DNA of 55,921 bases from Clostridium sp. CF012. Its GTDB lineage: Bacteria > Bacillota > Clostridia > Clostridiales > Clostridiaceae. This document shows, piece after piece, positions 27,606 through 36,875 of this stretch. The translations under genes and the position numbers were made by a program. The DNA is taken from NCBI RefSeq assembly GCF_018861755.1, contig NZ_JAHLEF010000032.1:1-55921 (forward strand). Direction: 5' to 3'. Within the stretch, counting starts at the first letter, position 1. Every line of letters starts with the position of its first letter. The notes beneath the pieces were generated by a model. The model was not told where the DNA came from, searched no databases, and was given only the letters and a program-made list of their open reading frames with translations.

Positions 27606-27632
27606 GGGTATCCTTTGCAGGATACCCTTAGT
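27602..27632. terminator. Bidirectional terminator between RsgI-like and glucosaminidase genes
   Basis: CTAAGGGTATCCT-TTGC-AGGATACCCTTAG is a perfect 13-bp stem. It includes the stop codon of the RsgI-like gene and ends 2 nt from the end of the convergent glucosaminidase gene. Confidence 0.82.
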
Positions 27633-27633
27633 T

Positions 27634-28803
27634 CTATTTGTATTGCGGTATTTCAAATACTAAATTTGCATTTGTACATTTATCAATAATTTCTTTTATT
27701 CTATAACTTTGCTTATACGCCCAAGATATGTCTGTAGCATATTGATGACGGTAAGTTCCATTTGCCGGAATGGCTGGGTTCCATTTCATTTTATATATTG
27801 TATTCTGTTTATAAATAGTACTATTTATATAATTATCAGAAATCCATTTAATTCCACCTTCAATAGCAGCCTCTGGGGTAAACCACCCCTCGTTGTAAGC
27901 TCTTTCTGACCCTAGTTTAAGTGCAGCTACATCATACGCTCCAATACCGAACATATTAAATGTAATTTTACTATCTACGGGAACTCCCTTAACATCACTT
28001 ACCAACACTCCATTGGCGAGTATTGAGCTACCATTACCACTTTCTAACAGCGTATGGGCAATAATATATGCTGGGTTAACATCATATTTAAAGCAAGCAT
28101 CTAAAAATGTTTTTCCCTGCCCCTCTAGTATTCCCTTTCCCTTTAATATAACGTCGAGCTCTTCTGCAGTAATTCCTTCAATATAATTTAATTTTAAAAA
28201 TTGATATACAGCATAATCATGGTTTACAAAATTTTTAGGATTCAAATATTCAGAAATATCTATATTACTAGCAACTAATGTGTATTTAGGTACAAGATAA
28301 CCCGGTGCAAGTTTAGTTTGTATAACTGCCATTTGATCTAATGTGGTATCATATGGCATATAAACATATTTCTTATTAACCGTGTTTATTAATGGTCCAT
28401 TATTTGGTACCGCTATAGTAAAATTCATAATTACAGCTGTCTTGAGTGGGTTACTATCTAAGTCAGTTATAGTTTCATAAATTTGCAAACAATAAGTTTG
28501 TCCCGCTATATAACCATCAACTGGTGGTTCTACTATTATGGCATTATTTTTAGAGTCATAAGATATCTTTACAATTGCTGCACTTGAACCATTATATACC
28601 TTAACCCTTTCATTGAGCTTGTCCCCACTAATAGGTTTATTAAAGTTAATCTTCCACACTTTATTTGCTGGTACATTTGACTTATGTTCCATTTGAATAG
28701 GACTTGTAGCTGCTCTAGCAGTGCTTGGTATGAATAGAAATAAACTACATATTAGCATTATTAGGAATAAACCTACCTTGTTTAAAGAATTTTTATTTGC
28801 CAA
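27634..28803 (-). CDS. Exported N-acetylglucosaminidase with Ig-like domain
   Basis: A 389-residue secreted protein. The signal peptide ends near ARAA (about 29-32). A bacterial Ig-like (SbsA/Big_5) domain (about 35-130) with the typical NKVWKINFNKPIS is followed by a GH73-type glucosaminidase domain (about 200-385), recognisable from ILEGQGKTFLDACFKYDVNPAYIIAHTL, the catalytic-region ESGNGSS, and the FEIPQYK C-terminus. It would cut N-acetylglucosaminyl bonds of peptidoglycan outside the cell, as LytD/Atl enzymes do during growth and separation. It stands next to, and convergent with, the RsgI-like gene, a family that often responds to wall polymers. Confidence 0.9.
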   Translation of the reverse strand: MANKNSLNKVGLFLIMLICSLFLFIPSTARAATSPIQMEHKSNVPANKVWKINFNKPISGDKLNERVKVYNGSSAAIVKISYDSKNNAIIVEPPVDGYIAGQTYCLQIYETITDLDSNPLKTAVIMNFTIAVPNNGPLINTVNKKYVYMPYDTTLDQMAVIQTKLAPGYLVPKYTLVASNIDISEYLNPKNFVNHDYAVYQFLKLNYIEGITAEELDVILKGKGILEGQGKTFLDACFKYDVNPAYIIAHTLLESGNGSSILANGVLVSDVKGVPVDSKITFNMFGIGAYDVAALKLGSERAYNEGWFTPEAAIEGGIKWISDNYINSTIYKQNTIYKMKWNPAIPANGTYRHQYATDISWAYKQSYRIKEIIDKCTNANLVFEIPQYK

Positions 28804-29078
28804 TTTATCTTCCCCCTATACTTTTTATTAAAAATCCACTAAAGTGGCATAATCAAAAATTTCGTTCAAAAAAAATAATTAAATTAGGATTTTCCTTTAT
28901 GTTTTGATGATTGTTTAATATAATTATATAAAATACAACTTTATTAATGAAACAACTTGTCCAATAACTAATTCATAGTTTATACTTATATGTTATCTTA
29001 CCATAAAAAATCATGTTTTTACCATATAATATTAATTATTCAACTTAATTTTATTTATTTTCCAAAGGATGGTGTAAA

Positions 29079-29864
29079 ATGAAAAGCCTACATAATGAAA
29101 AAGATAAAAATATTATTCAGCACTCTGAAAATAATGCTTCAAAAACTAGATTAAATAAATTTATAAGTGAAACGGGTTTTTGCTCTAGGCGAGCCGCAGA
29201 TAAAATGATTGATGAAGGCAAGGTCAAAGTAAATGGTAAAATACCAGAAATGGGTACTCAGGTGTCTACAACAGATTACATTGAAATAAATGGTAAACCA
29301 TTAAAAACTAAAGAAGAATTCGTTTATTTAGCTTTCAATAAACCCGTTGGAATAACCTGTACTACAGAACATAAGATTAAGGGTAATATTATAGATTTTA
29401 TAAATTTTCCGAAAAGAATTTTCCCCATAGGACGTCTTGATAAACCTTCTCAAGGTCTTATATTTCTAACAAGCGACGGAGATATTGTAAATAAGATCCT
29501 ACGTTCAGGTAATAACCACGAAAAAGAGTATGTCGTTACTGTGGATAAACCTATATCCACAGATTTTATAAAAAATATGTCAAATGGTATACCTATACTT
29601 AATACCGTAACTAAAAATTGCTCTGTAAAAAAAGAAAGCAAATATGTTTTTAGAATAATTCTAACAGAAGGACTTAACCGTCAAATACGAAGAATGTGTG
29701 AGTATCTAGGATACGAGGTGGTACGACTTGAGAGGCTTAGAATTATGAATGTTTCTATAGATAAGCTACCAATTGGAAAATGGAGATACTTAACACAAAA
29801 CGAATTGTTAGGTATTAATGATTTAATTTCTGATTCCACTAAAACTGAGAATTCTTCAAAATAA
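29079..29864 (+). CDS. rluF: 23S rRNA pseudouridine synthase, RluF type
   Basis: A 261-residue pseudouridine synthase of the RsuA/RluB/E/F family. An S4 RNA-binding domain (about 24-70; [21 protein letters not shown]) is followed by the catalytic domain with [10 protein letters not shown], Asp121 being the catalytic residue, and the family motif [11 protein letters not shown]. The closest fit is RluF, which modifies U2604 of 23S rRNA, though RsuA-family members are hard to separate by eye. The first 20 residues are an unconserved charged extension. Confidence 0.86.
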   Translation: MKSLHNEKDKNIIQHSENNASKTRLNKFISETGFCSRRAADKMIDEGKVKVNGKIPEMGTQVSTTDYIEINGKPLKTKEEFVYLAFNKPVGITCTTEHKIKGNIIDFINFPKRIFPIGRLDKPSQGLIFLTSDGDIVNKILRSGNNHEKEYVVTVDKPISTDFIKNMSNGIPILNTVTKNCSVKKESKYVFRIILTEGLNRQIRRMCEYLGYEVVRLERLRIMNVSIDKLPIGKWRYLTQNELLGINDLISDSTKTENSSK

Positions 29865-29888
29865 TATTCCCGATAGCTTTCTTCTATA

Positions 29889-29922
29889 TTAAAAAAGCAC
29901 ACAAAATTGTGTGCTTTTTGAT
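29889..29922 (+). terminator. Terminator of rluF
   Basis: AAGCACACAA and TTGTGTGCTTTTT form a compact stem followed by T residues, about 25 nt after the stop. Confidence 0.88.
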
Positions 29923-29932
29923 TTATGTAGAG

Positions 29933-29966
29933 TTATCAACATTATCCACAACTGTGTTGTGGATAA
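29933..29966. promoter_or_regulatory. DnaA-box cluster A (three boxes)
   Basis: TTATCAACA (29933-29941, one mismatch) directly abuts TTATCCACA (29942-29950, perfect consensus), and an inverted perfect box, TGTGGATAA, follows at 29958-29966. The group lies between the rluF terminator and the end of the minus-strand lipoprotein gene. The consensus match to TTATNCACA is seen directly; binding by DnaA is inferred. Confidence 0.72.
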
Positions 29967-29995
29967 CTTGTTATTCTTAGCTAACAATAACTATT

Positions 29996-30541
29996 TTATT
30001 TAACCTCTAATTCTTTTGGAAATAAGGCTTTAAATTCATCAGTTATTATTGCTTTATTTTCTTTAACTTCTTTTAAGGTTGGTTCATCTTTATCTGATAC
30101 TGCTATTACTACTTCATATACTGTTGTAGGCACTTTACTTGCATCATATACTACTATGTAGTCCTTTTCAAGGCGTAGGCCATTAATATTGTTATAGTAC
30201 TTATAAACCTTTGCACTCTTTGCATCAATTTTATTGTCTGCCATTGCTTTTTCAGTTATAACACTTGCCTTAGTCTCGTAAGCTGCTAGTGGAGCCTTTT
30301 TTAAAATTTTCAAATTATAGTGATCTGAATAATAAGACTCTTTCTCTGAAGTGCTATCCATAATTTCACCTACTGACTCAAACTTAATAGCCTCACTGGC
30401 AGGCTCTGCCGTTTCGATCTTTTTTGTCTCTTCTTGCTTTGTAGTTGTATCATCTTTAATTACATTTTTGTTGCTTGAACAAGCCACTAAAGAACCTGCC
30501 ATCACTAATACTAAAATACTCGATAAAACTTTTTTAACCAT
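29996..30541 (-). CDS. Predicted lipoprotein of unknown function
   Basis: A 181-residue protein with lipoprotein signal and lipobox LVAC at residues 18-21 (Cys21 would be lipidated). A Ser/Thr/Lys/Glu-rich linker (about 22-50) leads into a globular domain of about 130 residues with no recognised family. It is preceded on the minus strand by an unusually long non-coding stretch of 804 nt. Confidence 0.78.
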   Translation of the reverse strand: MVKKVLSSILVLVMAGSLVACSSNKNVIKDDTTTKQEETKKIETAEPASEAIKFESVGEIMDSTSEKESYYSDHYNLKILKKAPLAAYETKASVITEKAMADNKIDAKSAKVYKYYNNINGLRLEKDYIVVYDASKVPTTVYEVVIAVSDKDEPTLKEVKENKAIITDEFKALFPKELEVK

Positions 30542-30922
30542 TTAAAATTCCCCCTAAGTAATGTTATTAATATTTGCTATTGTTTTTATGATTTAATTCT
30601 AATAACGAAATATTAATTTGTATTTACGTAGCTTTTTTTAATGTATTAATTTGCCACAAAACATATTATACCATTAAAAAGAATTTAAACAATCATTATG
30701 ATGGTAAACTTTCTTAATTTTATATATATAAATGATAAATTTCATATTTTATACAAATATTTTTTATTTATATATTTGATTATTTTTATATATTTGTTGA
30801 TAATTTAATTTTTTTATTGTTTTTTATTTAGACTAACAAATTATACACATTAAAATTTACTAGTCCACAAATGTATTAAAAGTATGTAGCTTTTTTAAAG
30901 ATTATTATATACAATTCAAGAC

Positions 30923-30956
30923 TTATGCACATTATCCACAATTTATCTGTTGATAA
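30923..30956. promoter_or_regulatory. DnaA-box cluster B (three boxes)
   Basis: TTATGCACA (30923-30931) and TTATCCACA (30932-30940) are perfect TTATNCACA matches placed head to tail with no gap. After 7 nt comes the inverted near-match TGTTGATAA (30948-30956). Confidence 0.75.
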
Positions 30957-31068
30957 CTTGTGGAATTGATGCTATGTACTGATTATTAGTATTAATTAAA
31001 CATATTTTTAAAATTCAATTGTATTTTTTTTCATTATAAATAAAATATTTGAAAAATCTATTTTTAAG

Positions 31069-31099
31069 TTATGCACATTATCCACAGTTTTGTTGATAA
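31069..31099. promoter_or_regulatory. DnaA-box cluster C (three boxes)
   Basis: TTATGCACA (31069-31077) and TTATCCACA (31078-31086) again abut, and inverted TGTTGATAA follows after 4 nt (31091-31099). The order of boxes is identical to cluster B, 146 nt away. Confidence 0.75.
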
Positions 31100-31233
31100 C
31101 ATGTTAATAACTTTTTGCCTATTTCCCTACAATTTTACCTTTTATTATAAGCAGTCTTTATATTTTCACTAATATCTGCTCCTATAATTATATACTTGTT
31201 ATTATTTAAATTTCCGTACCATAATAAAATTTC

Positions 31234-31262
31234 TTGATTACCGCCCTATAAAATGCTATATT
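31234..31262 (+). promoter_or_regulatory. Probable promoter of ispF
   Basis: TTGATT (31234-31239), 17-bp spacer, TATATT (31257-31262). Start would be about 75 nt before the ispF start codon. Confidence 0.55.
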
Positions 31263-31345
31263 AGGCACATGAAAATAATTAATAAGCTAAATCTGACAGG
31301 TCTATTTAAATTATTTATAAATTAAATTGAAAAGAGGTAATTTGA

Positions 31346-31813
31346 TTGAGAATTGGAATGGGCTACGATGTTCATAAATTAGTTAAAGATAGAAATTTAA
31401 TACTTGGCGGAGTAAACATACCCCATGAAACTGGATTATTAGGTCATTCAGATGCAGACGTTCTTATTCATGCTATTATGGATGCTCTTTTAGGTGCTGC
31501 AGCTCTAGGTGACATTGGGAAGCATTTCCCTGATACTGATGCCAAATATAAGGGTGCCAGTAGCATTGTTCTTCTTAAACAGGTAGGTACTTTAGTAAAA
31601 GCTAAGGATTATGTAATTGAGAATATCGATGCCACAATTATTGCACAAAGACCTAAAATGGCTCCTCACATCCCTTATATGGTAGAAAATATTGCATTGG
31701 CACTACAATTACCTATAGATAAAATCAACATTAAAGCTACTACTGAGGAAGGCCTTGGGTTTACTGGTAGCTGCGAGGGAATTTCTTCTAATGCTATATG
31801 CCTTTTAAAATAG
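31346..31813 (+). CDS. ispF: 2-C-methyl-D-erythritol 2,4-cyclodiphosphate synthase
   Basis: A 155-residue enzyme of the non-mevalonate isoprenoid pathway; it cyclises CDP-ME-2-phosphate to ME-cyclodiphosphate with loss of CMP. Metal ligands are visible: D8 and H10 in GYDVH, and H42 in [27 protein letters not shown] and the C-terminal [11 protein letters not shown] are also conserved. Length is typical for a trimeric IspF. It starts with TTG at 31346, preceded by AAAGAGG, because no ATG fits the family N-terminus. No ispD is adjacent. Confidence 0.96.
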   Translation: MRIGMGYDVHKLVKDRNLILGGVNIPHETGLLGHSDADVLIHAIMDALLGAAALGDIGKHFPDTDAKYKGASSIVLLKQVGTLVKAKDYVIENIDATIIAQRPKMAPHIPYMVENIALALQLPIDKINIKATTEEGLGFTGSCEGISSNAICLLK

Positions 31814-31842
31814 ATTTTTATAATTTCTCTAAAATAAAAAAA

Positions 31843-31877
31843 CTAAGGACATTTCTTATAAAAGAAACGTCCTTAAA
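31843..31877. terminator. Terminator between convergent ispF and the kinase-EAL gene
   Basis: AAGGACATTTCTT (31845-31857) pairs with AAGAAACGTCCTT (31862-31874), with one mismatch. T/A tracts on both sides allow bidirectional use. Confidence 0.82.
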
Positions 31878-31884
31878 TCATCAA

Positions 31885-33798
31885 TTAAAATCCACTTTCC
31901 CAAATTTCATAATCTGCATGATCAATAAGCATAGCAGAAGAAAAATGTGTTCCTTGTCCGTATTCAACGCCTAACTCTATTAGCTTTTCCTTTTCTTCTA
32001 AATTACGTATTCCCTCAGCTATAATTTTCATATCAGTTTTTATAGCCATTTTAACCATGTGCTCTACCATTAGTGCTTTTATTTCATCTTTATGAATATC
32101 TCTAACAATTTGTGGAGAAATTTTTATAAAATGTGGCTTCATCTTTATTATTTCCACCATATTAGAATTACCTTCCCCGAAGTTTTCCATAGCTAGTTTG
32201 AATTTTAGCTCATGAGCAAAATTACGCCAAAATGCACTTCTTGGTATACGTTGAGTAATTTCTAAAACTAAGTTTATACCTTGTAATTTATTTATAACTT
32301 TTTTGATTGTATGCCTCGTTGTATCAGATTGAAGTTTGAAAAATAAGCCCTCTTCAATAAAGGGTTTGAGTTTATCTATATAATTGCACAATTTATCACA
32401 AGCAAGCAATGTAAGCTTTTCTAAGTCCCCAGTAAGCCTAGCCTTTTCAAACATTTCATCCGGAAAAAATTCTAATCTGGAATCCCTCACTAGTATTTCC
32501 AAGGACTTAACCTTTCCACTTTTTAGATTTATAATAGGCTCCACCGTAAGCTCTATTGACTTATTCTTTATTATACCTGAAATATGATATGCCTTTTGAT
32601 CAATCTTATATATAGAATCCTTATCTAAATATTCACTTATTGAAGTTTCATCTAAAAACCATTGAACACTAGTGCAGGATGATAGGCTAGGATTATATAG
32701 GTCAATAAGTTCATGCTTTAAAACTGCTCTTAAATTATACATTGTGTATATCATAGCTGCCATTCTTTTATTTTCATCCTTAGCTTTCCGGATGAAATTA
32801 AATCCCGCAGCAACTCCAGCTAAATAAAAAGCTGGCTCATATAGTCTATTTCTAGAATCAGAAAGCAAATAGTCTATACCATGTCTTAATTCTGGTATTA
32901 TATCCCTAAGTATACTAGCCCCATCACCATCTGGGATATCAACGTACTTTACATTTTTGGTTAATTCCTCACATAAACTAATCCAAAATTTTCTTTGCTT
33001 ATTACTATCAAATTTTAAATAGTCCATTAGTGAATGTAACTCTAAGTACCTTGTATCATAAAAAATATTACTATGAGTTTGGTAACTTCCAAAATCAATA
33101 ATAGATGGTTTCTTCACTGAAACAATAATATTTCCTCCATGAAAATCTCCGTGTATGCAGGAATGTAAATATTTCACCTCCCTACCACCCCAAACCTCTT
33201 CATCTGTAAAGAATCTATAGGGATTCGGGAAGAATTTATCCACTCCATCAATAACTAACCATTTTTTATCTTCATCGATCATTAAGGTCTCAAAAGCCCT
33301 TATAAGTTTTTCATCCATAAATCTATAACCTAAGGAGGTTTTCACTATATCAATAGGAGAGCTAATTTCGGACGTATGCGGTTTATTCCATGTATATAAA
33401 AATTTAGCTACTTGTTCTGAAGTTTGCTTAACTATGGCTAATTCATTTTCCAATGAATATTTTAGGGTTTTAATTCCTAGTACGTTATCTCCCCCTAGTT
33501 CATATAACACGCCAAATCTTTTTAAATTATCTTTACATTGTATTTCCACTTCGTCAATAATTTTAGGTATATATCCTTCAATTGCATTCTCAGTTGATTG
33601 TACAAAGGCTTTATTATGTAATCCACTTTCATTCATTTCTTGAATCTTTAAAACTCCAAGTTTTCGAGATTCACCAAATTCCACAGTATATACTGCTGCA
33701 CCAGATTCTCCATCATTTAATTCATTTATAATCTCTATAGGTTGATTTTCTTCTTTAAAATTTTCTAAAACCATTATCTTTTCTTGCTGGCTTAGCAT
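31885..33798 (-). CDS. APH/choline-kinase-like domain fused to a degenerate EAL domain
   Basis: A 637-residue cytosolic protein with two signalling or enzymatic halves. Residues about 20-330 form an aminoglycoside-phosphotransferase-like kinase fold: a glycine-rich NDGESGAAVYTV near 28-39, catalytic HGDFHGGN at 216-223 and Mg-binding IDFG at 234-237, all intact. Residues about 405-637 form an EAL (cyclic-di-GMP phosphodiesterase-type) domain. It keeps E434, the E of LEIT (about 513), K559, E595 and Q615, but DDFG is ENFG (538-541) and the metal-binding Asn of the NLS motif is missing. It is probably inactive as a phosphodiesterase and may bind c-di-GMP to control the kinase half. GGGGGT before the ATG at 33798 supports the start. 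Confidence 0.82.
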   Translation of the reverse strand: MLSQQEKIMVLENFKEENQPIEIINELNDGESGAAVYTVEFGESRKLGVLKIQEMNESGLHNKAFVQSTENAIEGYIPKIIDEVEIQCKDNLKRFGVLYELGGDNVLGIKTLKYSLENELAIVKQTSEQVAKFLYTWNKPHTSEISSPIDIVKTSLGYRFMDEKLIRAFETLMIDEDKKWLVIDGVDKFFPNPYRFFTDEEVWGGREVKYLHSCIHGDFHGGNIIVSVKKPSIIDFGSYQTHSNIFYDTRYLELHSLMDYLKFDSNKQRKFWISLCEELTKNVKYVDIPDGDGASILRDIIPELRHGIDYLLSDSRNRLYEPAFYLAGVAAGFNFIRKAKDENKRMAAMIYTMYNLRAVLKHELIDLYNPSLSSCTSVQWFLDETSISEYLDKDSIYKIDQKAYHISGIIKNKSIELTVEPIINLKSGKVKSLEILVRDSRLEFFPDEMFEKARLTGDLEKLTLLACDKLCNYIDKLKPFIEEGLFFKLQSDTTRHTIKKVINKLQGINLVLEITQRIPRSAFWRNFAHELKFKLAMENFGEGNSNMVEIIKMKPHFIKISPQIVRDIHKDEIKALMVEHMVKMAIKTDMKIIAEGIRNLEEKEKLIELGVEYGQGTHFSSAMLIDHADYEIWESGF

Positions 33799-34167
33799 AT
33801 TTTACCCCCTGTATCAGTTATTGTGATTATGCTATTATTTATAATCTAGATAAAAATACCTCTCTCCAGACTTATCTAATTTTCACATGCTAATGTTATA
33901 AAATTATAAACCATTTCTATTGAATTTAACAGTGTATAAACTGTTAATTCAACTAGAAATTTATGACTTTCACTAATTGTAGGTTAATTCACACTTATAT
34001 TTAAAGACAATACCTTTTATTAGATAAGAAAAATATAGTCCTCTTTATTTGATTATACTACAACTATATTATATTGCTATAAATACAAAAAATCACACAA
34101 GGTTTATAATTAATAAATCCTGTATGATTTTAAAATTTTCATCTTAAAAACCTTGTTTAATCTTTAG
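33799..34167. other. Intergenic region with an imperfect inverted repeat
   Basis: No gene is visible. Apart from the terminator at 34088-34134, its notable content is a 20-bp imperfect inverted repeat (33913-33932 and 33941-33960; arms ATTTCTATTGAATTTAACAG and CTGTTAATTCAACTAGAAAT) with an 8-nt loop, upstream of the kinase-EAL gene. It lacks a T run on either side. Confidence 0.55.
34088..34134 (-). terminator. Terminator of the 68-residue protein gene
   Basis: On the minus strand AAAATCATACAGGATTTAT pairs imperfectly with ATAAACCTTGTGTGATTTT, and a T run follows. It lies about 35 nt beyond the stop at 34168. Confidence 0.7.
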
Positions 34168-34374
34168 TTAACTAAACAACTTCCTAGTACAATAATACTT
34201 ATCTTCTCTTTTCTCTAAGTCAAACTCACTTATAGATGTAATTCTATCATGTTGCTCTACATGAAGTACATAACCTTCCACATTTTTATTTTGGAAATAA
34301 ACTTTTGTATAATTCATAACTTCTACTTTATCCCCAAAAAGATCATAAATTAATAACGGTATCTTACCCAGCAT
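34168..34374 (-). CDS. Small 68-residue protein, function unknown
   Basis: Begins MLGKIPLLIYDLFGDKVEVM; mixed strand content with charged residues, no signal peptide, no membrane helix, no cysteine pair. AAAGGGG at about 34383-34389 precedes the ATG at a good distance, and a terminator follows, so the gene is likely real. No family recognised. Confidence 0.6.
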   Translation of the reverse strand: MLGKIPLLIYDLFGDKVEVMNYTKVYFQNKNVEGYVLHVEQHDRITSISEFDLEKREDKYYCTRKLFS

Positions 34375-34520
34375 ATATATCTACCCCTTTTATATTTATT
34401 AACTATAAATTAATAAGTATTATGGTATACCAATATTTATGCTTAAATCTTTAATAACCTCCATTTATTCACTTATATATTTTATTAAAAGCCAATAAAC
34501 AGAAATATCGCATTACAAAT

Positions 34521-34555
34521 CAAAAAACTTTCAGAATGAATCTGAAAGTTTTTTG
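34521..34555 (-). terminator. Terminator of the arc operon
   Basis: CAAAAAACTTTCAG (34521-34534) and CTGAAAGTTTTTTG (34542-34555) form a 14-bp perfect stem 47 nt beyond the argF stop; T-rich on the minus strand. Confidence 0.88.
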
Positions 34556-34601
34556 AGAATAAAATGTATCCTTAATTAAATATAACTAAGGTGATATTTA
34601 A

Positions 34602-35600
34602 TTAATTTCCTAATGTTGCCACCATAACTGCTTTTATAGTATGCATTCTATTTTCAGCCTCATCAAATACTATTGAAGCCTCGCTTTCAAATACTTCATC
34701 TGTAACTTCAACGCCGTTCATTCCAAATTTTTCAAATACTTCTCTACCAACTCCAGTTTTTAAATCATGATATGCTGGCAGACAGTGCATAAATTTAGTA
34801 TCTTTATTATGTGTAAGTTCCATCATTTCTTTATTAACCTGATATGGTTTTAATACACTAATCCTTTGTTCCCAAACTTCATCTGCTTCTCCCATGGACA
34901 CCCAAACGTCTGTGTATATGACATCTGCACCTTCTACACCTCGTGCTACATCATCAGTAATAGTGATTTTAGCTCCTGTGTCCACAGCTACTTCTCTACA
35001 TTTATTAACTAGTGCATCTTCAGGGAATAATGAATTTGGAGCAACTATTCTAAAGTCCATACCCATCTTCGCAGCTCCTATCATAAGAGCATTTGCCATG
35101 TTATTTCTTCCATCACCAGCATAAACAAATTTGATTTCGTTTAGTGGTTTTGTAAAATGTTCTTGCACGGTTAAAAAGTCAGCAAGGATTTGAGTAGGGT
35201 GATCTTCAGTAGTTAATCCATTCCATACTGGCACTCCTGCATATTTTGCTAGTTCCTCTACTACCTCTTGGCCGTATCCTCTATATTCTATTCCATCATA
35301 CATTCTTCCAAGAACTCTAGCTGTATCCGCTACAGATTCCTTTTTACCAATTTGAGTCCCTGTAGGTCCAAGGTAAGTTACATGCGCTCCTTGGTCTAGT
35401 GCTCCTACTTCAAACGCACACCTTGTTCTTGTGGAACTCTTTTCAAATATTAATGCAATGTTTTTACCTTTTAATTTCTGTTGTTCTGTACCTGCATATT
35501 TAGCTCTTTTTAAATCCCTCGCTAAATCGAGAAAATAATTAATCTCTTTTGGTGAAAAATCCATAAGCGTTAAAAAGTTTCTGTTTCTTAAGTTAAACAT
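34602..35600 (-). CDS. argF: Ornithine carbamoyltransferase
   Basis: A 332-residue transferase. In this operon it should work catabolically, splitting citrulline and phosphate into ornithine and carbamoyl phosphate (also named arcB). Carbamoyl-phosphate site STRTR is at residues 56-60; HPTQ, the ornithine-loop SMGE and HCLP motifs are all present. Third gene of arcC-arcA-argF on the minus strand, 39 nt after arcA. The operon ends with a strong terminator. The sequence alone does not separate anabolic from catabolic OTC; the operon context does. Confidence 0.95.
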   Translation of the reverse strand: MFNLRNRNFLTLMDFSPKEINYFLDLARDLKRAKYAGTEQQKLKGKNIALIFEKSSTRTRCAFEVGALDQGAHVTYLGPTGTQIGKKESVADTARVLGRMYDGIEYRGYGQEVVEELAKYAGVPVWNGLTTEDHPTQILADFLTVQEHFTKPLNEIKFVYAGDGRNNMANALMIGAAKMGMDFRIVAPNSLFPEDALVNKCREVAVDTGAKITITDDVARGVEGADVIYTDVWVSMGEADEVWEQRISVLKPYQVNKEMMELTHNKDTKFMHCLPAYHDLKTGVGREVFEKFGMNGVEVTDEVFESEASIVFDEAENRMHTIKAVMVATLGN

Positions 35601-35639
35601 AATAAATTCCCCTCTCGTATCTTTACTAGATTTTTATTG

Positions 35640-36848
35640 TTATATTAAATCTTCTCTATAGAATGGCATAGACATGCATCTAGGACCACCTCTACCTCTT
35701 GATAATTCACCAGAAGGCATTTGAAGTACTTTAATATTGTTTTTATCTAAAATCTCATTAGTAACATAATTTCTCTCATAAGTTATTACGGTACCAGGAG
35801 ATATAGCTAGTGTATTTGATCCATCATTCCATTGTTCCCTTCCGGATATAACTTTATCTCCGCCGCCACAGCGTATCAAAGTAATATCTTTTTTTAAATG
35901 AGTAGAAAGAATTTTTTCTAAACTACCCTCTTCTTCTCTAGTTATTAATTCTTTATTCTTATGATCATAGGTTATCGCTGTTACCTTTAAGGTACCTTCG
36001 ATTCCTGGATGGACAGTGAATTTATCATAGTCAATCATTGTAAATACAGTATCTAGATGCATGAATGCTCTGGTTTTTGGGATATCAAAAATTAAAATTG
36101 TTTTAAAAGACTCACCTTTTTCAAATATATTTTTAGCCATGCTTATCACTGCTTCTTTATCAGTTCTCTCACTATGACCAATGGCAATAACTTCTTTTGA
36201 TAAAATTAATTCATCGCCACCTTCAATATTATATACCTCATTTCTATCATACCACAATGGAATACCTGAATCTTTAAGCTCTGGATGATACTTGAAAATA
36301 TATTTTCCAAACACTGTTTCGCGTCTTCTAGTTTTAGTTTTCATAGAATTTAAGCTTATTCCGTTGCCTATACATGCAAATGGATCTCTTGTAAAATATA
36401 AATTAGGCATAGGATCCATTATAAATGGATATTCATCATAATGTTCTTTAATCTCAATTTCTTTTTTTCTTATTCCCGACATCACCTTATCTATCATCTG
36501 TTTTTCTGACAATGAATATAAATAATCCTTTAGGGATGTTATGATCTTAGTTTCGTTTATTCCACATTCCTCTATAACTTCATCTAAAAATAGTTCCTTA
36601 ACTTTTGGATCTTTTACTGCTTCTACAGCTAAATCTTCAAGGTACAAGGTTTCTACACCATTTCCTTGCAATATCTTAGCAAAATTATCATGTTCTTCCC
36701 TGGCTACCTTTAGAAATGGAATATCATCAAATAAAAGTCTTTCTAGATACTCCGGTATAAGATTTTCAATTTCTTCTCCAGGTCTATGTATAAGAACAGT
36801 CTTTAAATTGCCTATTTCTGAATATATATTGATTTTTCTCTTAACCAT
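35640..36848 (-). CDS. arcA: Arginine deiminase
   Basis: A 402-residue enzyme that hydrolyses arginine to citrulline and ammonia, the first step of the arginine deiminase pathway. Typical features: [34 protein letters not shown], and the C-terminal active-site loop with nucleophile Cys391 in [16 protein letters not shown] before the ATG at 36848. It lies 27 nt after arcC and 39 nt before argF, in one operon. The pathway yields one ATP per arginine and raises pH through ammonia. Confidence 0.97.
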   Translation of the reverse strand: MVKRKINIYSEIGNLKTVLIHRPGEEIENLIPEYLERLLFDDIPFLKVAREEHDNFAKILQGNGVETLYLEDLAVEAVKDPKVKELFLDEVIEECGINETKIITSLKDYLYSLSEKQMIDKVMSGIRKKEIEIKEHYDEYPFIMDPMPNLYFTRDPFACIGNGISLNSMKTKTRRRETVFGKYIFKYHPELKDSGIPLWYDRNEVYNIEGGDELILSKEVIAIGHSERTDKEAVISMAKNIFEKGESFKTILIFDIPKTRAFMHLDTVFTMIDYDKFTVHPGIEGTLKVTAITYDHKNKELITREEEGSLEKILSTHLKKDITLIRCGGGDKVISGREQWNDGSNTLAISPGTVITYERNYVTNEILDKNNIKVLQMPSGELSRGRGGPRCMSMPFYREDLI

Positions 36849-36875
36849 CTTCTTTTATCCTCCTATCTGAAATAA

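Larger units (their letters stand above)
30542..31233. other. Long AT-rich non-coding stretch carrying two DnaA-box clusters
   Basis: No open reading frame with a credible ribosome binding site is present. The stretch is very AT-rich, with T tracts around 30720-30830. It contains clusters B (30923-30956) and C (31069-31099), described separately, and the promoter of ispF near its right end. No structured RNA family was recognised. Confidence 0.6.

Noticed and set aside
30542-31345. Chromosomal replication origin oriC
   Set aside because: DnaA boxes and AT-rich DNA are present, but no dnaA, dnaN, rpmH or gyrB gene is nearby; a secondary or titrating locus is a safer description.
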